Assembly: GCF_000006405.1 (NCBI RefSeq)
Contig: NW_003210583.1
Location: 180,408 to 202,694, forward strand
DNA: 22,287 nt
Origin: Perkinsus marinus ATCC 50983
Lineage: Eukaryota > Perkinsozoa > Perkinsida > Perkinsidae
Direction of reading: 5' to 3'
Numbering within the stretch: position 1 is the first letter of the stretch; each line of letters starts with the position of its first letter. The notes beneath the pieces were generated by a model that saw nothing but the letters and a program-made list of their open reading frames with translations, was not told the DNA's origin and did not search any database. Positions 1-7,323 of this stretch are shown here, piece by piece. The translations under genes were made by a program, and so were the position numbers.

Positions 1-1773
1 AGCCCTTGGCACCAGCTCGGGCAGTTCCTATAACAACACTGCATCATCGGTTACTAGCTATACACGTTACTTCCGCATCTGTGCACAAAGAGCTTGGAGC
101 TTGATGGGAAGTCGTAGTTGATAACGTAGTCCAACTGGGGGATATCAATGCCTCTAGCGGCCACATCAGTCACCAACAATACCTGGCGACTCATCCATCG
201 CTGCTCATAAGACGTTCAAGTCACTACCGAGGCCTTTCCCGAGCGGAACTTGGAGAGGCTAGATGTCCTCTGAGTCTGGTCCATGGACCCGTAGATAGGA
301 GCGTTGGTGATGCCAACTTGTGTGAGCAATGATGCGAAGAACTCTACATTGTGACGGGTCGCGACGAACACCTAGAGCGATGGAGTAACGGGTCTGCTCG
401 GCAGATTGGAGCCTACTATAGTCTTCGGAGACCAGGCCTTCTTTCCGCCTTTGCCAGCTGCTACAACGGCCGTCGAGCTGTCTGCATTCGCGTTCCCCAT
501 CGACTGAAGCCTGCAGTGTGACAATACAAGCCTTCGACGAGGCGTGGTAGCAATTCACGGCTCACTTGCGTAATAACGATATCAGCGCTGCCGGTTTAGA
601 GTCCGCAGTTGTATAGAGGAACCACAGATCTAATGTGTCGGATATTGTATGCTCCACCTGACAGCATTCACGTATGTACAGCGGTGAGTCGAATGAGTGC
701 GTCTCACGTCAAGACGGATGAATTCAGTGGAGTCTGATCGCAGACCTGCCCTACTAAACTGTGTGAGCTGGCTAGGCAGTGTAGCCGAGAAGAGGAGACA
801 CTGACGGGAAGGAGGTGTGGCTTTGAGGATAGCTGAAGCGAGGCATGGGCATGGGAAATAGGACTAGTTTAGTACTCTGCATGTCATCAGAGAATCCCAT
901 TTCGAAGAGCCTATCGGCCTCATCGAAGACAATGTACTGCACACGCTGCAGGGATAAGTCCGCTTCCACCATGTGATGGACCTACCAACACTCGATCGAT
1001 CATTACAACTTCAAATTCGCCGGGGTGGCAACCGACTGACTCAGCCATGCATAGCTATGACCACACTGGCATCACTTAGGCATTTCGCTCCATCACAGCC
1101 CCTACTACCAAGCGTCCGGGAGTGCAGATAAGCACATCAGGATTACTCGAAAGTCTGTCGAATTGTGACTCCATGCTGTGACCACCAACGATAAGGCATA
1201 GACGGAGGTCAGTAAACTTCCCTGGGAAGACCATTCGTAAATTTAAAGCAGGCCTATCGGGCAGAGCTAGCGTTACCAAGCATTCTTGTAACTTTGATGG
1301 TCTGCATGGCCAGCTCGCGTGTCGGTGATAAGATCACAGCTCTCGCTCCTACTACCTCGCTATGGCCCTTTAGGGTTTGTATCTGCAGTGAGCCTTACCT
1401 CGTGCATTCATTGTGCAGTGGTATGCCTCGACTTTGTACGTTCTTCGCGGAACTATTCCCAGTAGTACCATTGGTATAACAAAAGCTGCAGTCTTGCCGC
1501 TCCCAGTCCTTGCCATCGCCACCACATCGCTGCCTCCTAGTATGACAGGTATTGCCTTCCTTTGTATTGGCGTCGGCTGATTGTATCTAGGACCTCACGA
1601 CTTACCAACATCGCCGACTATTGCCGAGATAAAGAGGGTAAGTACTACCCCATCTTTTGGATAGCCTTGAATAGCGGGTCCGACAGCCCCATGGTCTGGA
1701 AGGCTCCACCACTGATTTTCTTATTGGTGGTGTGGCCGACGTCGCGGCCATTGGTACCCTCGATGAGGACCAT
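1..1773 (-). CDS. DDX54: DEAD-box RNA helicase, DDX54/Dbp10-like (N-terminal part, truncated by window edge)
   Basis: Predicted nucleolar ATP-dependent RNA helicase of large-subunit rRNA processing (family knowledge). Exons read in phase: 1773-1649, 1586-1469, 1382-1277, 1221-1109, 981-876, 832-708, 657-566, 510-417, 371-228, 182-71, 27-1; all ten introns are GT..AG, 43-127 nt. Seen in order: Q motif ([16 protein letters not shown], then PTPIQ), motif [22 protein letters not shown], motif II DEAD within [13 protein letters not shown], motif III SAT, VFVATRH, ARGID, and motif VI HRCGRTARAG assembled across the last intron. [13 protein letters not shown] and FSATLPSQL point to the DDX54 subfamily rather than a generic DEAD-box protein. 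ATG 1773 is the first in-frame Met; the short N-terminus before the Q motif suggests an upstream exon could be missing. One oddity is a low-complexity insert ([20 protein letters not shown]) between RecA lobes. The C-terminal region lies outside the window. Confidence 0.93.
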
Positions 1774-2002
1774 GAAAGTAAAGAACCTTTCCTCGGGAGC
1801 CAAATGGGATCACTAGCCCTCTTTTACACAGGCACTTATCCCCCCACCAAGTTCCACACTACAAGTATTGGAGAGCTCACTGTTGGCAAGAAGCACGACA
1901 CCATCAGAAATACAAAGTTTGAAAATCGCGCGCGCCTCGAGTCATAGGCACATTAGTTCTACCTTTTCCCGCCTACTCCGCGCGCGCCACCATTTTCTCA
2001 CT
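1774..2002. promoter_or_regulatory. Upstream flank of the DDX54-like gene
   Basis: This stretch lies directly upstream of the helicase start and probably contains its promoter and 5' untranslated region. It holds CG-rich words (cgcgcgcgcc near 1927 and cgcgcgcgcc near 1980) but no TATA-like element that I would defend. Placement as a promoter is inferred from position only. Confidence 0.3.
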
Positions 2003-2082
2003 CTGGCCACTTTTTTCTCCTGCGCGCCACTTTTTTCTCCTACGCGCCACTTTTTTCTCCTGCGCGCCACTTTTTTCTCCTG
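2003..2082. repeat. 20-bp T-rich tandem repeat, four copies
   Basis: The unit cgcgccacttttttctcctg recurs with ttttttctcc starting at 2011, 2031, 2051 and 2071. A degenerate fifth copy (gcgccaccattttctcactc) lies just upstream at about 1984-2003. Copies differ by single bases (tgcg versus tacg). The array sits about 230 bp upstream of the helicase start and immediately before the 108-bp satellite. Confidence 0.9.
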
Positions 2083-2118
2083 CTCGTCTCTTCGCCTGTC
2101 TCTACGAAGACAACCCGC

Positions 2119-3026
2119 GAGGTTGTATTCGGGACTCACACGAGTCTTGCGGACTCCGAATAGGCGGGATGCTAGGTGCCGGATACCCCGGGGTGATACT
2201 GGGTTGGGGTTGACTAAGGATCCCGAGAGGTTGTATTCGGGACTCACACGAGTCTTGCGGACTCCGAATAGGCGGGGTGCTAGGTGCCGGATACCCCGGG
2301 GTGATACTGGGTTGGGGTTGACTAAGGATCCCGAGAGGTTGCATTCGGGACTCACACGAGTCTTGCGGACTCCGAATAGGCGGGATGCTAGGTGCCGGAT
2401 ACCCCGGGGTGATACTGGGTTGGGGTTGACTAAGGATCCCGAGAGGTTGCATTCGGGACTCACACGAGTCTTGCGGACTCCGAATAGGCGGGATGCTAGG
2501 TGCCGGGTACCCCGGGGTGATACTGGGTTGGGGTTGACTAAGGATCCCGAGAGGTTGTATTCGGGACTCACACGAGTCTTGCGGACTCCGAATAGGCGGG
2601 ATGCTAGGTGCCGGATACCCCGGGGTGATACTGGGTTGGGGTTGACTAAGGATCCCGAGAGGTTGTATTCGGGACTCACACGAGTCTTGCGGACTCCGAA
2701 TAGGCGGGATGCTAGGTGCCGGGTACCCCGGGGTGATACTGGGTTGGGGTTGACTAAGGATCCCGAGAGGTTGTATTCGGGACTCACACGAGTCTTGCGG
2801 ACTCCGAATAGGCGGGGTGCTAGGTGCCGGATACCCCGGGGTGATACTGGGTTGGGGTTGACTAAGGATCCCGAGAGGTTGTATTCGGGACTCACACGAG
2901 TCTTGCGGACTCCGAATAGGCGGGGTGCTAGGTGCCGGATACCCCGGGGCGATTCTGGGTTGGGGTTGACTAAGGATCCCGAGAGGTTGTATTCGGGACT
3001 CACACGAGTCTTGCGGACTCCGAATA
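2119..3026. repeat. 108-bp satellite array, 8.4 copies, beginning and ending on the same 44-bp half-unit
   Basis: Copies of gaggttgtattcggg start at 2119, 2227, 2335, 2443, 2551, 2659, 2767, 2875 and 2983, an exact 108-bp period. The last copy stops after 44 bp at ccgaata (3026), so the array is (A44-B64)x8-A. Units differ only by scattered substitutions, for example gttgtattc/gttgcattc, ggcgggatg/ggcggggtg and ccggatacc/ccgggtacc. The A half contains TATTCGG, GACTC, GAGTC, GACTC and CCGAATA in order; B contains the palindrome accccggggt. Because 108 is a multiple of three and the unit lacks stops in several frames, long reading frames run across it on both strands. These are best seen as a by-product of repetition, not as genes. 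Confidence 0.95.
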
Positions 3027-3190
3027 ACCAACGCAAGATCGATAACACAAGAAGCGGAGCGGGGTTCAACATCGAAGCGTTAGCGTTCACATCATCTCGT
3101 CGATAACTGATAAGCCGACGTCTGCATCATCTCCAATGAGCCTCGAGTCTCGAACTGCATTATAATTAATTGATCTGAAACGCTAAGCTG

Positions 3191-3412
3191 CTAGGCAAGG
3201 AGCAATGCGGTCGAAATTTTCCTACCTTCACGAACCGCGTCTGAGCGAGCATAGGACATCAAGCATTCCTCGATCTTGCGTTCTCTATTCGCCTCAACCA
3301 CTCTATCATAAACAATGACACAATGCGGGCGGGTAGCTTTGATCTCCGCCATTATAAATTCCGTGGGTTTATTCATATCTTCCATCACTGGTGTGGTACC
3401 TGATCGGCGCAC
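3191..3412 (-). other. Short unrecognised reading frame, possible exon
   Basis: A 73-codon minus-strand frame has protein-like composition, with the segment ATRPHCVIVYDRVVEANRER followed by KIEECLMSYARSDAVREGR. A possible splice donor (GGTAGGAAAA) follows DAVREG. The hydrophobic strand then YD resembles the nuclease-domain strand of XPF/ERCC4-type proteins only weakly, and no catalytic motif is present, so I do not assign a function. It may be an isolated exon of a gene I could not extend, a decayed fragment, or chance. Confidence 0.25.
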
Positions 3413-3521
3413 TGCGTTGGCACAATGCTAGCCCAATTTAGCGGAAGTGTGGTACGATATTGTGAGTATCGCCGCTATTACCGGATGGTCCGTGCACCAC
3501 ACCGGAGTGGGGCTCCGCATA

Positions 3522-3593
3522 GACCTACTGGGATTTGAACCTGCAACCTTGGGAGTGAGAGTCGTGAATATTGAGCACTAGGTTATTGTGCGC
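3522..3593 (-). pseudogene. tRNA-Glu(CTC)-like element, degenerate (pseudo-tRNA or SINE head)
   Basis: Read on the minus strand, this 72-nt stretch contains CCTAGTG (D-arm/A-box like), an anticodon-loop-like CTCTCAC with CTC in the anticodon position, and a perfect B-box/T-loop word GGTTCAAATCC. Order and spacing follow eukaryotic tRNA-Glu. The acceptor, anticodon and T stems contain several mismatches, so it should not fold into a working tRNA. Loss of stems with retention of the internal promoter words is typical of tRNA-derived SINEs or tRNA pseudogenes. No second copy was seen in the window, so SINE status is unproven. Confidence 0.55.
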
Positions 3594-4273
3594 CTTGCCT
3601 CGAGTCATGGCTTATTCGTTATACTTTTCATGGTTGCCGGGATTTCCGATGCCCACTCAATGGGACCCTCCGGTGATTTAGCTAAAATCATCTGAGGTTT
3701 CCCCCTGAGGGTCCGTGTCCCAGGATTCGGAGGCATCTCCAGCAGACTAGGGATCCAGTTCTTTCAACTCGGTCAGGCCGACCCTATAGTTAAGGTTTAT
3801 GCCATCCCAACAAGTGCCCTTTTGGTCGAAAGCCTTTCGGTCCAACGTATGATGGAGGTGCCGAACGATCATAACAGGATAAGCATCTTCCAGCTAGGGG
3901 AGATACAGTGTGAGCTATTATAGTTCAAAGACGAGGATCAAACTCAAGCGTCTCTTTTCAATTTCTCTCTGAAACATGACGAAACATGTTTTGAACGGAG
4001 CAGGCTGAGAAGCAGAGTCGTCAGAGTGGCCGAAGACCCTTCGCCCGAGTTGGAGTTCGCAGTGTATTATTCAATCGAATCTCGACACATCCAGGGTCGG
4101 GGACTAGACGTGCTTGCACTTAGCTGGTTCCTGCTAGTGCACGTCTCATTCTCATACTCGCGTTCGGTAGTCGACTACTTATCTCAAATTATTCATACAA
4201 GTCGAGCAAGCTGGAGAACAATGAAGGAGCTTCAATTATGCTCAAGTCAATGCCTTGCCGGACTACGACCGCC
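3594..4273. other. Gene-poor stretch
   Basis: No coding region is convincing here. A 127-codon plus-strand frame (4026-4409) runs into the 53-bp repeat and has no recognisable content. The visible structure is an inverted repeat, ggaccctc (3663-3670) with gagggtcc (3707-3714), enclosing a near-palindrome tgatttagctaaaatca. Confidence 0.5.
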
Positions 4274-4626
4274 GTGGGAATGGGGCCGCTATGCCCCGTA
4301 TAGACTACACAATCCAGGAATCTATTCGGGGAATGAGGCCGCTATGCCCCACATAGACAATATCATTCAGGAGTCTATTCGGGGAATGGGGCCGCTATGC
4401 CCCACATAGACAATATCATTCAGGAATCTATTCGGGGAATGGGGCCGCTATGCCCCACATAGACAATATCATTCAGGAATTGATTCGGGGAATGGGGCAG
4501 CTATGCCCAACATAGACAATATCATTCAGGACTCTATTCGGAAAATGGGGTCGATATGCCCCATATGGACTATAAACACAATTTAGGAACTTGTAAAGGG
4601 AATGGGGCCGCTATGCCCGCAGAGTA
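4274..4626. repeat. 53-bp tandem repeat, seven units, each with a GGGGC/GCCCC hairpin
   Basis: The core word ccgctatg recurs at 4286, 4339, 4392, 4445, 4498 (variant), 4551 (variant) and 4608, giving a 53-bp period with a 57-bp final step. Typical unit: ggaatggggccgctatgccc, then cacatagacaatatcattca, then ggaatctattcgg. In the intact units ggggc and gcccc flank the 6-nt loop cgctat, so each can form a short hairpin. Divergence rises toward the right end, where units 5 and 6 lose stem pairs. A single inverted copy of the core lies at 15454-15484. Confidence 0.93.
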
Positions 4627-4639
4627 GAGTCCCACACAC

Positions 4640-5057
4640 GAGTAAGGACATTAATGTTGGTAGAGCCGTCGTGATGAGTACTGGATTTTCATTGTGAATG
4701 TTCGTCAATCGTGAGGGTCCCGTAAACTCATCTCGATGACTACTGAATCACCCATGCTTGGTAATCCCACTAGATTTCACCGAGTACCATAAACTTCAAT
4801 AGCCCCCACGCAGTCCTTGTTGTATGCATGGTCATGCACTTACACGTGATGTGGTCGCCAGGAACAAAACACTGCTGGTTCACTCAACTCAAAGCCGACG
4901 GCAATATCATATTCCACACACTCAAAGGGCATGCCGTGAATAGCTGTGACTATTGCTCGAACTAATAGTTCGGATGTAAAGAGCCTGTAAATAAGGACGA
5001 CCGCGTTTCCTACTTCTTGATGACAGCGTTGCAACTCACGACGTCTTGAGCTAAACC
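4640..5057. other. Intergenic stretch downstream of the TPR gene, with a possible small reading frame
   Basis: A 64-codon minus-strand frame (5034-4840) begins just after the TPR stop, but it matches nothing I recognise and lacks clear splice support. A 15-nt palindrome, cgaacta-a-tagttcg, lies at 4958-4972. The region may contain the TPR gene's 3' untranslated region. Confidence 0.35.
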
Positions 5058-6460
5058 TTAGGGCTTCTCCGAGTCGCTTGTCGCCGCACGGACTCGCATT
5101 TCCTTGGCCTCGCTCGTACGTTCTCCCGTCGTCTCATCCGGGCTATTAGCCCATTCCGAAAGACCCAGGTTGACAAGACTGGTGACGGCGTGATCAGCCG
5201 AGCCGTTGAGACGCCGTAATTGCATAGCGTACTCCTTGGCGCGCCTGATAAGTTATCGATGATAACGACTCTCATGAGAATCTTCATTAAGCCGTAGCCA
5301 GCAGCTCACGTACTCCTGATAGGCCAATCGCTTTTCTTCATCACCTATCGTGGAATAAGCCACATACATGTTAAGACAGGCCACGAAGCGGCCTTCAGTG
5401 CTGCCCGTAAGTTCCAAATGCTTCTGGTAAAATTTCAAGGCCTGTAACTTACCGCGTGCAACAAGAAAATGAGGTGTTGCAAAAGGTTTACTTTCGCTAA
5501 CCACTCCTTGGAGGATTCCTTGAGATTTCTGTCAAACTCTGCGTTGCTCACTAAATGATGATCGATTCCTAGACAATGGTAAGCCAAGGCTTCCCCTTGC
5601 ACGTCTCGACAACGCTCGCATACCTGAAAAAGACCTTATTGCAATGAAGAGAGGTGAAGGGCCGAATGCTGGTAGACCTTCGCTGCTGCTACTTGGAACA
5701 GAGGCACACAAGAGAGCGAGAGAATAACTAGTCTTCCTCTCACCCCAAGAAATTGTGCATAATAGGCAATCGCCTCTCGCCACCGACCCGCGTTGTCGTA
5801 CAATACACCAATTGAGTAGATGCAGCGTCCCTCCTCGCGGAGTCGACCAGCTCTTCGGCACGTGCTCCGAAGGCACTGAAGAGACACGTGGGTTCAAACA
5901 ATACAAGGACCACCAGAATCACCCGCAGGTCGGCCACTCTCGCGAAGGGGAGGGGCGCACTGCCATCTGTTACTCGCTGAGGGGTACGTAAATGGTGTGG
6001 CAGATGAAGCCGTTGAGGGTTCAGCAAAGGGTTAGATATGTTCTAATACAGTAAATTATTATGACCACGTCAAGCAAGACTCGGCCTTACTGGAGCTAGA
6101 AAGCGTTTCCTTCGCATGTAACTACTGCGTCCGACCGATCGGACTGGCCTGCTGGACGGAGAACGAGCAGCTGGAGAGCGACTGACAATGGGGAAGTCCA
6201 GATGAGGAGGGTATACCAAAGAAGTTGCCTCATCTGGGACTTTCTGGTTACCTTCGTATCGATGTGCTCGGCCTTGTTTTCTGTCGAGACCGATCTACAG
6301 TTACTCGATCTTCACGTGGTGCTGTCTAACAGAAGGCCACATGGAAAAGGAGCTACACTGTGATAGGCCCTGTACTCACCTTAGCCCTAGAGAGGTTGAA
6401 GTCGAAACCGTCACCAGGCCGCAAAGACTTAAACGATGACCGATATTCTTCCATCTGCAT
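5058..6460 (-). CDS. Tetratricopeptide-repeat (TPR) protein, 3' exons resolved
   Basis: TPR proteins are helical scaffolds for protein-protein contacts. Four in-phase exons form the C-terminus: 5875-5744, 5623-5492, 5441-5314 and 5244-5058 (stop TAA 5060-5058); introns are GT..AG of 120, 50 and 69 nt. TPR helices are visible in EGRCIYSIGVLYDNAGRWRE then AIAYYAQFL, GEALAYHCLGID, ALKFYQKHLEL then GRFVACLNMYVAYSTIGDEE, and AVTSLVNLG. An upstream exon ending at 5923 (FARVADLR before a GT donor, 47-nt intron) is likely. A further exon, MQMEEYRSSFKSLR...NLSRAK, ending at 6380 before GTGAGT, is possible; its ATG at 6460 is the tentative start. Exons between these are unresolved. It is head to head with CFAP61, so a flagellar role (TTC29-like or similar) is inference only. 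Confidence 0.72.
6194..6242. repeat. Inverted repeat within the TPR gene
   Basis: aagtccagatgagg (6194-6207) pairs with cctcatctgggactt (6228-6242), with one bulged base and a 20-nt loop. It lies in an unresolved, probably intronic, part of the TPR gene between the exon ending at 6380 and that ending at 5923. Confidence 0.8.
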
Positions 6461-6662
6461 GTTTAGGATTCGAAAGATAAGCTAACGCGAGATCCAGTAA
6501 CGCGATTCATGCTCCATAAGCATTCTTCACCTATGCCAGTACAAATCTATACAGCAAGATACGCATGAGAGAATGCCATCAACAGGCCATCTACGACAGG
6601 GGACCGAACCACATACATGGGATGTCTGGACGATGACGGTGCGCGTGCCGGGATTGATATTC

Positions 6663-6693
6663 TATCACTGGCTATATGCAGTGATATTCACTG
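6663..6693. repeat. Overlapping inverted repeats TATCACTG / CAGTGATA / TCACTG
   Basis: TATCACTG (6663-6670) pairs with CAGTGATA (6679-6686) across an 8-nt loop. The same CAGTGA (6679-6684) also pairs with TCACTG (6688-6693) across 3 nt. The middle arm can therefore form only one of two hairpins at a time. Confidence 0.85.
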
Positions 6694-6785
6694 AGAAAAT
6701 CTCATCGATACCCCTCATGTCAGATCAACGGCAGCATTGATGGGTCAAGGAAGATATGGTCTGATCCGCCTCTGAATTCCTTCGA

Positions 6786-6897
6786 TCTTTGCCGCAAAGA
6801 ATTGACGCAATTTCGAAGATGCTCGCAAAGATTTTGCGAGCATCTTCGAAATTGCGTTGGAGGCGTGCGCGTTTAGCTCTTTCATCGCGCGCGCCTC
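6786..6897. repeat. Cluster of three palindromes including a perfect 25-bp inverted repeat
   Basis: First, tctttgc-c-gcaaaga at 6786-6800. Second, a perfect 25-bp inverted repeat, left arm 6805-6829 and right arm 6833-6857, with only the 3-nt loop gat; the arm reads acgcaatttcgaagatgctc then gcaaa. Third, gaggcgtgcgcg (6860-6871) with cgcgcgcgcctc (6886-6897), 12 bp with one mismatch (a G-U pair in RNA). They are end to end with gaps of 2-4 nt. Confidence 0.95.
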
Positions 6898-7323
6898 AGC
6901 GCAATCTTTCTACGAGGGTTCTCAATCAGCGTTACTGGTCCGGATGCAACACGATTCCCTCTATCGTTCCCATCATTAGCATGGTCATCGCACTTGTATT
7001 CACTTGATACGCTCAGTTCCCATAATTACCTCGTGACTAGACGATGGACACAGCACGGCCCTTGGAGCCCACCCGTCTTAGAATACGACGCCTTACCTCA
7101 ATGGACTTACCCGTCATACAATCACTATATCAGTAGTTGTTGCGTGAGGCCCGACAAGATAGCATGCAGCTCTTCTTAGTGGAGGAACAGCCGGCCAATC
7201 TATCACAGAGGCTTTCTATGCTTGCCAAGGGGAGGATCTTTCAGAATTGGCAGAAAACTCGTGAGACTACTCTGGGATAGACACAATAGACCAATCGACC
7301 CTTGACCTGAGAAGATAGCTGCA

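Larger units (their letters stand above)
6461..7323. promoter_or_regulatory. Divergent intergenic region between the TPR gene and CFAP61
   Basis: The TPR gene reads leftward and CFAP61 rightward, so this interval should contain both promoters and 5' untranslated regions, and possibly one or more unrecognised 5' exons of CFAP61. No TATA box or known flagellar-gene motif is clear. It contains the inverted repeats annotated separately at 6663-6693 and 6786-6897. The regulatory role is inferred from geometry only. Confidence 0.4.

Noticed and set aside
2119-3026. CRISPR-like repeat-spacer array
   Set aside because: The would-be spacers (64 bp) are as conserved as the repeats, there are no cas-like genes, and the setting is clearly eukaryotic; it is a satellite.
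1868-3106. 412-codon plus-strand ORF (and 382/309-codon minus-strand ORFs) as repeat-protein genes
   Set aside because: They exist because a 108-bp, stop-free unit is tandemly repeated; both strands are open, and no domain, splice or start context supports any of them.
3191-3412. XPF/ERCC4 nuclease exon
   Set aside because: Similarity is limited to one hydrophobic strand and YD; the nuclease signature and neighbouring exons are not seen, so the entry is left unassigned.
4026-4409. 127-codon plus-strand ORF
   Set aside because: Its C-terminal part is translated 53-bp repeat and the rest shows no recognisable or protein-like pattern.
5624-5743. Coding of AKVYQHSALHLSSLQ in the TPR gene followed by an in-frame stop (pseudogene reading)
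   Set aside because: Treating 5743-5624 as a 120-nt GT..AG intron removes the stop and joins TPR helices in phase with normal spacing, so no break is needed.
5755-5991. 78-codon plus-strand ORF
   Set aside because: It is antisense to the conserved TPR exon at 5875-5744.
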